The position numbers were made by a program, and so were the translations under genes. 64,000 nt of DNA from PHAA01 sp022706565 (GTDB lineage: Bacteria > Bacillota > Syntrophomonadia > Syntrophomonadales > Syntrophomonadaceae), in contig JAXGLD010000001.1 in assembly GCA_040769385.1 (NCBI GenBank), positions 685,458 to 749,457 of the forward strand. The letters run 5' to 3'. Each line of letters starts with the position of its first letter. Position 1 is the first letter of the stretch. Below the pieces are notes generated by a model. It was not told the DNA's origin. It saw only the letters and a program-made list of their open reading frames with translations, and made no database searches. Shown here piece after piece: positions 17,593 through 26,261 of this stretch.

Positions 17593-18345
17593 ATGGAAAA
17601 ACTGTTAATTGCTGCAAACTGGAAAATGAACAAGACCATTGGTGAAGCGGCTGAGTATATAAAAGATTTTATACCGAGACTGGCAGGTTGGGACAGGGTA
17701 GAAGTGGTAATCTGCCCTCCTTTTACCTGTCTGGCTCATTTAAGTGAAGCCTTGCAAGATACTGGCATTCATCTGGGAGCCCAGAATGTATTTTGGGAGT
17801 CCAAAGGCGCATTTACCGGGGAGATTTCTCCAGCCATGTTGATCGAAATGGGTTGCCGGTACGTAATAATCGGGCATTCCGAGCGCCGGCAGATAATGGG
17901 GGAAAGCGATCAGGATATCAATCGCAAACTTAAATCGGCTAGCAGTTCGGGATTGGTACCGATCTTTTGCGTTGGCGAAACCCTGCAGGAGAGAGAAACC
18001 GGCCAAGCCCGGGATGTAGTGCTGAGACAGTTGCAGCAAGGTTTGGCAGGATTGGCACTTCAGGATCTGGTGATTGCCTACGAACCGGTGTGGGCCATAG
18101 GCACCGGCCTAAACGCCAGTCCGACTGATGCTCAGGAGATGTGCGGATATATCAGGGAGAGTCTGGGTATGATCAGGGATCAGTCGTGGGCAGCTGCCAT
18201 TCCCATCCTATATGGCGGCAGCGTTACGGCCGTAAACATCGCCGGGTTTGTTGAACAACAGGATATCAACGGCGCCTTGGTGGGGGGAGCCAGTCTTGAT
18301 CCGGAACAGTTTGCAAGAATTGTGAGGTTGAATACGGATGCCTGA
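17593..18345 (+). CDS. tpiA: Triosephosphate isomerase
   Basis: 250 residues. AANWKMNKT (Asn and Lys of the active site), YVIIGHSERR (catalytic His), the AYEPVWAIGTG loop with catalytic Glu, and ILYGGSVTAVN and GALVGGASL phosphate-binding segments are intact. It interconverts dihydroxyacetone-P and glyceraldehyde-3-P. It starts immediately after the pgk stop and overlaps the gpmI start by eight bases. Confidence 0.97.
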   Translation: MEKLLIAANWKMNKTIGEAAEYIKDFIPRLAGWDRVEVVICPPFTCLAHLSEALQDTGIHLGAQNVFWESKGAFTGEISPAMLIEMGCRYVIIGHSERRQIMGESDQDINRKLKSASSSGLVPIFCVGETLQERETGQARDVVLRQLQQGLAGLALQDLVIAYEPVWAIGTGLNASPTDAQEMCGYIRESLGMIRDQSWAAAIPILYGGSVTAVNIAGFVEQQDINGALVGGASLDPEQFARIVRLNTDA

Positions 18346-19876
18346 GAAACCAATAGTGTTGATGATCCTGGATGGATGGGGCCAGCGCTGCTCCTGTGAG
18401 GATAACGCCATATCGTGTGCCAATCCAGTCCATTTTAATACCCTGCAAGCCCAATATCCCAATACCTTATTAGAGTGTTCGGGATATGCGGTGGGACTGC
18501 CCCGCGGCCAGATGGGCAATTCAGAAGTGGGCCATCTCAACATCGGGGCCGGCAGGATCGTTTACCAGGAAATAACCCGGATATGCCAGGCCATAGAGGA
18601 CGGTTCCTTTTTTCAGAATCCGGAGCTGATCAGCGCGATGCATTTCGCTTGCCAAAATGGAGGCAGGGTCCATTTGATGGGTTTGGTTTCGGATGGAGGC
18701 GTGCACAGCGACCTCAGTCACCTTTTCGCTTTGCTGCAACTGGGGAAGAGAGAGGGGATTGGCTCAATATATGTACACGCCTTTCTGGACGGAAGGGACG
18801 TGGCTCCCCAGAGTGCGATGGAATATATTAATGCCCTGGAAGCGAAGATGAAGGAATTGGGAGTAGGCAGAATAGCAACCGTGGGCGGCCGTTTCTACGG
18901 TATGGATCGTGACAACCGCTGGGATAGGATCGAGAAGGCCTACAACGCCATGGTTTTGGGAGAGGGCAGCAAAGCGCCTTCAGCCCAAGCGGCCATAACG
19001 GCCAGTTATGAAGATCGCATTACCGACGAATTTATGGAACCAGCCGTAATAGTCGATCATAGTGGCCAGCCGTTAGCTACTATCCAGGATGGTGACAGCG
19101 TGATTTTCTTCAATTTCCGGGCCGATCGCGCTCGTCAGATCAGTCATGCCCTGGTTGATGAGCATCTGGAGTTCTTTCCCCGCCGGATGCGGCCGTCCAT
19201 CCATTTCGTATGCATGACCCAGTACGACCTGGAGCTTGATGCCCCAGTGGCTTTTCAACCGCAAAATCTCGCCAATACCCTGGGAGAGGTACTATCCCAG
19301 CGCGGGTTAAAGCAGTTGCGGATAGCCGAGACCGAAAAATATGCTCATCTCACCTTCTTTTTTAATGGCGGAGTGGAGGAACCGGTACCGGGTGAAGATC
19401 GAGTACTGATCCCTTCGCCCAAGGTAGCTACCTATAACCTGCAGCCGGCGATGAGCGCCCGGGAAATAACGAGCCGAGCATTGACGGAACTGGATCGGGA
19501 TTACTATGACGTGGTTTTTATTAACTACGCCAATGCGGATATGGTAGGCCATACTGGAATTATGAACGCAGCAGTGGAAGCTATAAAGACATTGGATGAT
19601 TGCCTGCACCAAATAGCCAAGCGGGTTTTGGGCAAGGGCGGAATCCTGCTTATTACCGCCGACCATGGCAATGCTGAAATGATGGTGGGAGAGAGCGGTG
19701 TTCCCTTCACTGCCCACACTACCAGCAAGGTCCCCTTCATACTCGTTTCAGACGCACACAAAGGCCATTCCTTGCGCGAAGGAGGATCCTTGCGTGATAT
19801 CGCCCCTACGCTGCTCAATTTGTTGGGGATACCGATTCCCAGTGAGATGACCGGCACACCCTTAATCCGAGTATAA
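18338..19876 (+). CDS. gpmI: 2,3-bisphosphoglycerate-independent phosphoglycerate mutase
   Basis: 512 residues of the alkaline-phosphatase-like superfamily. Metal-binding MILDGWG, the phospho-acceptor Ser in GQMGNSEVGHLNIGAGR, HLMGLVSDGGVHSD, the HAFLDGRDVAP substrate loop, FNFRADRARQ and the C-terminal ITADHGNAEMM and FTAHTTSKVPF metal sites are all present. It converts 3- to 2-phosphoglycerate and depends on Mn. It overlaps tpiA by eight bases, in the gene order known from Bacillus. Confidence 0.97.
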   Translation: MPEKPIVLMILDGWGQRCSCEDNAISCANPVHFNTLQAQYPNTLLECSGYAVGLPRGQMGNSEVGHLNIGAGRIVYQEITRICQAIEDGSFFQNPELISAMHFACQNGGRVHLMGLVSDGGVHSDLSHLFALLQLGKREGIGSIYVHAFLDGRDVAPQSAMEYINALEAKMKELGVGRIATVGGRFYGMDRDNRWDRIEKAYNAMVLGEGSKAPSAQAAITASYEDRITDEFMEPAVIVDHSGQPLATIQDGDSVIFFNFRADRARQISHALVDEHLEFFPRRMRPSIHFVCMTQYDLELDAPVAFQPQNLANTLGEVLSQRGLKQLRIAETEKYAHLTFFFNGGVEEPVPGEDRVLIPSPKVATYNLQPAMSAREITSRALTELDRDYYDVVFINYANADMVGHTGIMNAAVEAIKTLDDCLHQIAKRVLGKGGILLITADHGNAEMMVGESGVPFTAHTTSKVPFILVSDAHKGHSLREGGSLRDIAPTLLNLLGIPIPSEMTGTPLIRV

Positions 19877-19915
19877 CTTAGTAAGGATCAACAACTTTGG
19901 AAGGAGCAAGTTTAG

Positions 19916-21205
19916 ATGAGTACTATTGTTGATGTATTTGCCCGAGAGGTCCTTGATTCCAGGGGTAATCCCACCGTTGAGGCAGAGGTGGTTCTGGAAG
20001 ATGGTACGGTCGGATCGGCCATGGTACCTTCAGGAGCATCGACCGGCGCTCATGAAGCGGTCGAACTGAGGGACGGCGACCCCAAGCGTTATGGTGGCAA
20101 AGGGGTGCTGCAAGCGGTTAAGAATGTAAATGATGTCATTGCTCCTGAAGTGATTGGTATGGATGCCCTGCACCAGATCGATATCGATACTTTGATGATC
20201 GACCTGGACGGCACCTCCAATAAGAGTAAACTGGGAGCCAATGCCATACTGGGCGTATCACTGGCGGTGGCCCGGGCTGCAGCGACCTATCTTGGTATGC
20301 CGCTATACCAGTACATCGGCGGTGTCAATGCCAAGCAATTACCGGTTCCGATGATGAACATTCTGAACGGGGGCAAGCATGCCGACAATAATGTAGACAT
20401 ACAGGAATTCATGGTTGTTCCCTGTGGAGCCCCCACGTTTGCAGAAGGTTTGCGCATGGGGGTGGAAGTATATCAAGCCCTCAAGAAAGTATTGGCAGGC
20501 AGGGGCTTGGCGACATCGGTAGGAGATGAAGGGGGATTCGCACCCAACCTACCTTCCAATGAAGCCGCTCTCGACGTGATTATGGAAGCCATCGGCCAAG
20601 CCGGCTACAAAGCGGGCACCGATATCTGCCTGGCAGTCGATGTAGCCGCCACCGAGTTATATAGGGACGGTAAGTACCATCTGACCGGCAACAATCTGGT
20701 TCTCAGCTCGGACGAGATGGTTGATTTCTACCAGCAGCTGACTGAGAAGTATCCTCTGATTTCCATTGAAGACGGGCTGGCGGAAGATGATTGGGACGGT
20801 TGGAAAAAGATTACCGACCGCCTCGGTGCAAGCGTACAGCTGGTGGGCGACGACTTGTTTGTGACCAATTCCCAGCGCTTGAACCAGGGAATCGAAGCGG
20901 GGGTCTGCAATAGCATCCTGATAAAACTAAACCAGATCGGTACCCTGACCGAAACCCTCGATACCATCGAGTTGGCCAAACGTCACGGGTACACATGTGT
21001 AATCTCCCATCGTTCCGGTGAAACTGAGGATTCTACCATGGCTGATGTGGCAGTGGCAGTAAACGTTGGCCAGATCAAGACCGGAGCTCCGGCTCGTACC
21101 GACCGGGTCGCAAAATATAACCGCTTGCTGCGGATCGAGGAAGAGTTGGATGTATTCGCCATTTACCCTGGGCACAAGACTTTCTACAACCTGGAACGAC
21201 AGTAA
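19916..21205 (+). CDS. eno: Enolase
   Basis: 429 residues. The DVFAREVLDSRGNPTVEAEV N-terminus, SGASTGAHEAVELRDGD, the catalytic SVGDEGGFAPNL loop, metal ligand ISIEDGLAEDDWDGW, the LIKLNQIGTLTET Lys site and SHRSGETEDSTMADVAVA are intact. It interconverts 2-phosphoglycerate and phosphoenolpyruvate and also sits in RNA degradosomes of some bacteria. It is the last enzyme of the cggR operon, 39 bp after gpmI, with GGAAGGAG before the ATG. Confidence 0.98.
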   Translation: MSTIVDVFAREVLDSRGNPTVEAEVVLEDGTVGSAMVPSGASTGAHEAVELRDGDPKRYGGKGVLQAVKNVNDVIAPEVIGMDALHQIDIDTLMIDLDGTSNKSKLGANAILGVSLAVARAAATYLGMPLYQYIGGVNAKQLPVPMMNILNGGKHADNNVDIQEFMVVPCGAPTFAEGLRMGVEVYQALKKVLAGRGLATSVGDEGGFAPNLPSNEAALDVIMEAIGQAGYKAGTDICLAVDVAATELYRDGKYHLTGNNLVLSSDEMVDFYQQLTEKYPLISIEDGLAEDDWDGWKKITDRLGASVQLVGDDLFVTNSQRLNQGIEAGVCNSILIKLNQIGTLTETLDTIELAKRHGYTCVISHRSGETEDSTMADVAVAVNVGQIKTGAPARTDRVAKYNRLLRIEEELDVFAIYPGHKTFYNLERQ

Positions 21206-21208
21206 ATC

Positions 21209-21238
21209 TTGAACAACCCGTTTGTATTGTGTTACAAT
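21209..21238 (+). promoter_or_regulatory. Promoter of secG
   Basis: TTGAAC (21209-21214), an 18-bp spacer and TACAAT (21233-21238) lie directly after the eno stop, so secG can be transcribed separately from the glycolytic operon. Confidence 0.65.
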
Positions 21239-21279
21239 GTAATGCGGCTTTACGGAAGATGACGAAAGGAGGTTCTTAG

Positions 21280-21507
21280 GTGGTTAAAACGATATTTCTT
21301 ATTCTGCAGTTCATTACTGCTCTAGGCTTGATATTTACGGTACTAATGCAGGAAGGCAAGAGTGCCGGACTATCGGGCAGCATTGCTGGGGGAGCAGACA
21401 TGATCTTCGGAAAGAAGAAGGGTGTAGATGAACTGTTTGCTAAGATAACAGCTTATTTGGCCGCCTTTTTTTTGATATTTACCCTGGTTGTCGCCCTGCT
21501 TAGCTAA
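21280..21507 (+). CDS. secG: Protein translocase subunit SecG
   Basis: 75 residues with two membrane segments (IFLILQFITALGLIFTVLMQ and ITAYLAAFFLIFTLVVALL) separated by the conserved cytoplasmic stretch EGKSAGLSGSIAGGADMIFGKKKGVDE. SecG assists SecYE in protein export. Start GTG 21280 follows AAAGGAGG. In Firmicutes secG normally leads the esterase-rnr-smpB-ssrA block; here two extra genes come between. Confidence 0.93.
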   Translation: MVKTIFLILQFITALGLIFTVLMQEGKSAGLSGSIAGGADMIFGKKKGVDELFAKITAYLAAFFLIFTLVVALLS

Positions 21508-21597
21508 ATAGGGCAGCATTTCGGTGGTAAGAATCTTCGGGTTATCTTGAACCAGGCCCGAATTGGTTGCAGAAGCCAAGCATGCTGAGTACCTCTT

Positions 21598-21645
21598 ACA
21601 AACCCCGGTTGTTGATGTCAGCCGGTGGACGCAAGGCTACATATG
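21598..21645 (+). promoter_or_regulatory. Candidate c-di-GMP-I-like (GEMM) riboswitch core in the hppA leader
   Basis: ACAAACC is followed by a CCGG...CCGG stem and then GGTGGACGCAAGGCTAC. This resembles the GEMM core, in which CAAACC, a short stem and GGGACGCAAAGCYAC form the ligand pocket. The second helix (P3) of the family is not clearly recognisable downstream and some core bases differ. A degenerate or chance match is possible. Confidence 0.33.
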
Positions 21646-21673
21646 CAAGAGAGTCTCTCCGACGGTTTGACCA

Positions 21674-21712
21674 AATAGTATGAAAGCTATTGCAAGTAGC
21701 TTTCATACTATT
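21674..21712 (+). promoter_or_regulatory. Long perfect hairpin in the hppA leader
   Basis: AATAGTATGAAAGCTA (21674-21689) pairs perfectly over 16 bp with TAGCTTTCATACTATT (21697-21712) around a 7-nt loop. It is followed by GTGACG, not by a T run, so it is not a typical terminator. It lies 60 bp before the hppA start and may act as an mRNA control or stability element, or as the expression platform of the structure just upstream. Confidence 0.6.
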
Positions 21713-21772
21713 GTGACGCTAAGGATAAAGCATCGTATTCGAAAACGATTATTTAAGGAAGTGAAATTGGTA

Positions 21773-24214
21773 ATGAATCTTCAGCTCAAAAAAGTAATGC
21801 AGCCGGCAATGGCCTTCATCGCTGCTCTGGCAATTGTGCTGTTGACCCCTTCGTTGGCAGTCGCTGGTGAGGCTAATCTGGTACTTCCGGAATTGAGCAG
21901 CGATCAAAACACCTTACTCATTTTAGGTATGCTCGTCTGCGTATTGGGCATGTTCTTTGGTTATTATCAGTTTACCCGAGTTACAAAATTGAGGGCACAT
22001 CAGACTATGCTGGATGTAGCCCAGACCATCTACGAAACATGTAAGACCTACCTGATTCAACAGGGAAAATTCATCGCTATCCTGTTCTTTTTCATCGGCT
22101 TGTGTATAGCCTTCTACTTCGGGTACCTTTCCCAGATGCCGATAGGGTCAGTATTATTCATCCTGATGTGGACCGTGATTGGTATACTCGGCTCCTACAG
22201 CGTAGCCTGGTATGGCATCCGCATGAACACCCTGGCCAACAGCCGGGTGGCCTTCAGTTCCTTGGAGAGAAAACCCCTTAAGATGTTAAACATAGCCCTG
22301 GATGCCGGCATGAGTATCGGAGTCTTGCTGGTATGCGTGGAGCTCATCATGATGTTGGTCATATTGGTATTTGTACCCCGGGAACTAGCCGGAGCCTCCT
22401 TTATCGGATTCGCCATCGGTGAATCTTTGGGCGCCAGTGCCCTGCGTATAGCCGGTGGTATATTCACGAAGATAGCCGACATCGGCGCCGACCTGATGAA
22501 GATAGTATTCGGCATCAAAGAAGATGACCCGAGAAACCCGGGTGTTATCGCGGACTGTACCGGTGACAATGCCGGCGACAGCGTGGGCCCAACCGCTGAT
22601 GGATTCGAGACCTACGGCGTAACCGGGGTGGCGATGGTCACCTTCATCGTCTTGGCAGTAGCCCCCGCCCTGCAGACTACCCTGCTCACCTGGATATTTG
22701 CCGTCCGTATTATGATGGTTATCAGCTCAGTCGCTTCCTTCTATCTCAACCGTGCTGTGAGCCAGTCCAGATTTGGCGGACTCACGGATTTTGACTTCGA
22801 AGCCCCCCTGACCAGCCTGGTATGGATTACCTCCATCGTGTCAATTGGTGTCACCTATGCCCTCACCTACTATTTAGTGGGACCCGGTTCATCTGTCGTG
22901 ACAACCTTGACGCCTCATTGGGCAACCTTGGCGACCATATTTAGTTTTGGTACCTTGGCCGCAGCCTTGATACCGGAAGCGGTTAAAATATTCACCAGCC
23001 CTAATTCCAAACATGTTGCCGAGGTGGTACAAGCCTCCCGGGAAGGCGGAGCTTCATTAAACATCCTGTCGGGACTGGTAGCCGGCAACTTCAGCGCCTT
23101 CTGGATCGGCATGGTATTCGTATTCATAATGTTTGGCGGCTACTGGGCCAGCCTGCCTCTGACCGAGGACATCATGAGCTACCACTCCATATTCGCCTTT
23201 GGCTTGATCGCCTTCGGAATGCTAGGTATGGGTCCGGTCACCATCGCCGTGGACAGCTATGGACCTGTGACCGATAATGCCCAGTCTATCTATGAATTGT
23301 CCCTTATTGAGGAAGTCAAAGACGTTGATAAAGAAATCGAGAAAAACTATGGATTCAAACCAGACTTCGATAAAGGCAAACACTATCTGGAAGCCAACGA
23401 TGGCGCCGGCAACACCTTCAAAGCCACCGCCAAGCCGGTTTTGATCGGCACCGCGGTAGTAGGTGCCACCGCCATGATCTTCTCCCTGATCCTGGTCATT
23501 GAGAATGTATTGGAGGTAGACCCCGCCACCATCCTGACCCTGCTCAATCCCTATACCATCCTGGGCCTGCTTTGCGGCGGAGCGGTAATTTACTGGTTCA
23601 CCGGGGCATCCACCCAAGCTGTGGTCACCGGAGCCTACCGGGCAGTGGAATATATTAAAAGAAACATCAATTTGGACGAAGCCGCGGATGTTAAGGCCAA
23701 TACTGAAAAGTCCAAAGAAGTGGTAAAGATATGTACCCAGTATGCCCAATCCGGTATGTTCAACATCTTTATAGCCCTATTCTCTTTTGCCCTGGCGTTC
23801 GCCTGTCTGGCCGCTCCCGCAGGGGGAAATTCCGAACGAGTAGCCTTCTTCGTGGCTTACCTGCTCTCCATAGCCGTGTTTGGACTGTTCCAGGCCGTGT
23901 TCATGGCCAATGCCGGCGGCTGCTGGGACAATGCCAAGAAGGTAGTGGAAGTGGACCTGCAAGAGAAAGGCACTCCGCTGCATGAAGCTACTGTGGTGGG
24001 AGACACCGTTGGCGATCCCTTCAAGGATACCTCGTCGGTGGCCTTGAACCCCATCATCAAGTTCACCACCCTGTTCGGATTGCTGGCCATGGAGATAGCC
24101 ATTGCGGAAGCGTTCCGGGAAATAGCACCTATGGTTGGGATTGGATTCCTGTTGATAGCGTTGTTCTTTGTATGGCGCACGTTCTACGGGATGAGAATAC
24201 CGACCAAAGGCTAA
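21773..24214 (+). CDS. hppA: Membrane-bound ion-pumping pyrophosphatase
   Basis: 813 residues from ATG 21773 (AAGGAAGTG nine bases upstream); an earlier ATG at 21680 lies inside the leader hairpin. Many membrane segments, and the pyrophosphate site motifs DIGADLMKIVFGIKEDDPRNPGVIAD and GDNAGDSVGPTADGFETYGV. It hydrolyses pyrophosphate and pumps H+ (or Na+) across the cytoplasmic membrane. At the K+-dependence position (GNTTA in K+-dependent enzymes, GNTTK in independent ones) it reads AGNTFKATAK, predicting a K+-independent pump. The GDNAGDSVGPTADGFETYG form differs from the common GDNVGDCAGRGADLFES type, suggesting a divergent subfamily. Pyrophosphate from fatty-acid activation or biosynthesis would be the fuel. 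An insertion relative to the usual secG-esterase order. Confidence 0.93.
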   Translation: MNLQLKKVMQPAMAFIAALAIVLLTPSLAVAGEANLVLPELSSDQNTLLILGMLVCVLGMFFGYYQFTRVTKLRAHQTMLDVAQTIYETCKTYLIQQGKFIAILFFFIGLCIAFYFGYLSQMPIGSVLFILMWTVIGILGSYSVAWYGIRMNTLANSRVAFSSLERKPLKMLNIALDAGMSIGVLLVCVELIMMLVILVFVPRELAGASFIGFAIGESLGASALRIAGGIFTKIADIGADLMKIVFGIKEDDPRNPGVIADCTGDNAGDSVGPTADGFETYGVTGVAMVTFIVLAVAPALQTTLLTWIFAVRIMMVISSVASFYLNRAVSQSRFGGLTDFDFEAPLTSLVWITSIVSIGVTYALTYYLVGPGSSVVTTLTPHWATLATIFSFGTLAAALIPEAVKIFTSPNSKHVAEVVQASREGGASLNILSGLVAGNFSAFWIGMVFVFIMFGGYWASLPLTEDIMSYHSIFAFGLIAFGMLGMGPVTIAVDSYGPVTDNAQSIYELSLIEEVKDVDKEIEKNYGFKPDFDKGKHYLEANDGAGNTFKATAKPVLIGTAVVGATAMIFSLILVIENVLEVDPATILTLLNPYTILGLLCGGAVIYWFTGASTQAVVTGAYRAVEYIKRNINLDEAADVKANTEKSKEVVKICTQYAQSGMFNIFIALFSFALAFACLAAPAGGNSERVAFFVAYLLSIAVFGLFQAVFMANAGGCWDNAKKVVEVDLQEKGTPLHEATVVGDTVGDPFKDTSSVALNPIIKFTTLFGLLAMEIAIAEAFREIAPMVGIGFLLIALFFVWRTFYGMRIPTKG

Positions 24215-24239
24215 AATACACCCACTATTTAAGGCTGCT

Positions 24240-24274
24240 AAGACCTCACGACCATCAGGTTGTGAGGTCTTTTA
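24240..24274 (+). terminator. Terminator of hppA
   Basis: AAGACCTCACGACC pairs with GGTTGTGAGGTCTT (one G-T pair) around a 4-nt loop and ends in TTTT. It is also roughly symmetrical for the converging SIR2 gene. A second GC hairpin (GGAAGGCCC with GGGCCTTCC, 24305-24355) follows without a T run. Confidence 0.85.
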
Positions 24275-24402
24275 TCGTTAGAAGGCTTAAGTTGCGTTAA
24301 ATATGGAAGGCCCGTTCAATGGGCGACCCCATGTGGGACTCCTTCAGGGCCTTCCTGTTGCCTTCGCTCCAGGCTTCTTTAATGGGTGTGCAATAATACT
24401 GA

Positions 24403-25212
24403 TCATTGCAGAGTCTGCAAAAAGTTTGTCATTTTTTCGCTTCGGTTTTGTCCATCATATCGGGACAGGTTGATGGTGTTGATACCCATATTTTTCAGGA
24501 GCACCCTGGTCACGTGGTCCGGCTCAAACAGCAGGATATATGAATCAGGAATGTCCCGGGGGTCGACTTCGTACATCATCCGGCGTAATTTAAACCAGAG
24601 ATAGCGGATGTTAAAATCAGAAAAGCTGTAGCCAATAAATAAAAGGCTTTTGCCCAGGCTGTCGGCCCGCAATTTAATATCGATGGGGGTGACGAATTCA
24701 AGCCGCTTATAATAGTCTGACTCGGTCAGAATCAAGGAATCATCCACTTCCAAAGAGCCATGAAAATTGACTATTTGGACCTCGCTGCAGCCGGTGCTCT
24801 GAATAATGTCAGCGGTGGTAACTATCGCTTTATAAGGGATACCCATTTCGGCAAAACTTCTCTCCAACAAACGGTCATAATTGGTGGTGTAAATGATGGA
24901 AAATCCCAACTGGGCCAAAAGCTGATGGGACCCTGATAAAGCCACGTCCTGGTCAGGCAGGCAGGAACGCAGTGCATCCAGCACCAAAGTTAATGAACCG
25001 CCATGGATTATTTTCAGGTATTCAGTCAAATACAGCAGGTTAGCCGCGGAATGCAATTGCCCATCCAAGTCCGGTTCGAAGTGTTCCAAGAGCTGGCGGG
25101 TCAGCGCCTGGGTCGAAGGGAGTCCAGCATTTTCGGAGAAACCGGCTCCAATAAAAGGGATAAGCTTATTGTTTGCAATCAATTGCCGCAATACATTGGC
25201 TTCTGACATCAT
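24403..25212 (-). CDS. SIR2-like domain protein
   Basis: 269 residues from ATG at 25212, with GGAGAG five bases before it; a longer frame from 25248 has no ribosome site. SIR2_2-type features: NAD-loop IPFIGAGFSENAGLPS near the N-terminus, IIYTTNYDRLLERSF, QIVNFHGSLE (candidate catalytic His), and LLFIGYSFSDFNIRYLWFKL. No zinc-binding Cys quartet of deacetylase sirtuins is present. Family members of this type are often NADases in antiphage defence (alone or with a partner), but some stand alone with no known role. It is convergent with hppA and divergent from the esterase, an isolated insertion in a conserved block. No partner gene is adjacent. Confidence 0.8.
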   Translation of the reverse strand: MMSEANVLRQLIANNKLIPFIGAGFSENAGLPSTQALTRQLLEHFEPDLDGQLHSAANLLYLTEYLKIIHGGSLTLVLDALRSCLPDQDVALSGSHQLLAQLGFSIIYTTNYDRLLERSFAEMGIPYKAIVTTADIIQSTGCSEVQIVNFHGSLEVDDSLILTESDYYKRLEFVTPIDIKLRADSLGKSLLFIGYSFSDFNIRYLWFKLRRMMYEVDPRDIPDSYILLFEPDHVTRVLLKNMGINTINLSRYDGQNRSEKMTNFLQTLQ

Positions 25213-25485
25213 GGTATCTCTCCAAGGGCTCAAGACTATATACTTCACTCAGTGTGACACTTGGCAAAACCCTCAAATAGCTTGCACAGTAAGGCTGCAA
25301 TACATACGTGGCCCATGGCAAAGGACCAGGCATGCAGAGAATATTCTTGATAAGGCTGAGGCGCTGAGCTATAGTGACAGTATAATTGCATAAGTGCTCT
25401 ATTTTGCATGGTTTGGGTGACAGCTTCATAGACTGCTTTGGCATTTGCAGCCGTTGAGTCTGAATTACGAGTGGAGAGAAAAACA

Positions 25486-26235
25486 ATGGGATTGATTAAT
25501 CCGCAAGCAGCATCATTTCTAGTAACCGGATCTAAAGACACCGCCTGTATGTTTATTCATGGATTTACGGCTTCGCCTTCGGAGGTGTATACAGTAGCCC
25601 GGATTGTGTATGCGGAAACCGGAATAACGGTCAGCGGCCCGCTGCTGCCCGGGCATGGTTGTTCTCCGCAGGAAATGAATCAAACCAGCTGGGAGGATTG
25701 GTACGGCCGGGTTGAACAAGAGATAAGGCATCTGAAGAAAAAACACCGTCGAGTCTATATCACTGGCTTGTCGATGGGAGCCCTGCTTGGTTTGCACGCC
25801 GCCAGCGAAACGAAGGAGATCAACGGGATCATTGTCATCAACACCCCTATCTACACCACCTCCCCGCGTCTGATGAGCTTGGCGCCGCTGTTGCGCTATG
25901 TCAAGCCCTACTATCGCAAAAAGCAGCAGCGGGATATGGCGGAACTGGCCCGACAGGGGCGGTTTGCCTATGATGTTATGCCGCTGAAAGCCCTGCAAAG
26001 CATGCATGTTTTGCGGGATAAGGTAATCAAGGAACTGCCTGGCCTGGCCTTGCCGATTTTACTATTGCAGTCACGTTGGGACGAAGTCGTCGATCCTCGC
26101 AGTGCTCGCTTCATCAAGGAGAAAGCGCACCAGGCTCCAGTAAAGCTAGTGGAGTTGGAAAACTCTGGCCATATAGCCACTATGGGGCCGGACACCAACG
26201 TGATTGCCGATCAGATCATCGAGTTTGTGAAGTGA
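25486..26235 (+). CDS. Carboxylesterase, Est30/YvaK-like alpha/beta hydrolase
   Basis: 249 residues. FIHGFTASPSEV forms the oxyanion region, GLSMGALLG carries the nucleophile Ser, and an Asp in SRWDEVVDPRSA and His in SGHIATMGPD complete the triad. The lid-less, monoacylglycerol-lipase/Est30-like type is encoded next to rnr in Bacillus (yvaK). It is cytoplasmic, with no signal peptide. ATG 25486 follows GGAGAG; the earlier in-frame codon at 25438 has no ribosome site. First gene of the block esterase-HD-rnr. Confidence 0.88.
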   Translation: MGLINPQAASFLVTGSKDTACMFIHGFTASPSEVYTVARIVYAETGITVSGPLLPGHGCSPQEMNQTSWEDWYGRVEQEIRHLKKKHRRVYITGLSMGALLGLHAASETKEINGIIVINTPIYTTSPRLMSLAPLLRYVKPYYRKKQQRDMAELARQGRFAYDVMPLKALQSMHVLRDKVIKELPGLALPILLLQSRWDEVVDPRSARFIKEKAHQAPVKLVELENSGHIATMGPDTNVIADQIIEFVK

Positions 26236-26261
26236 AATGGTGAATAAGGAGGAAGTTGTTC

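Noticed and set aside
24305..24355. Terminator for the SIR2 gene (GGAAGGCCC/GGGCCTTCC)
   Set aside because: The loop is long (33 nt) and no T run follows on either strand; it was mentioned only as a hairpin.
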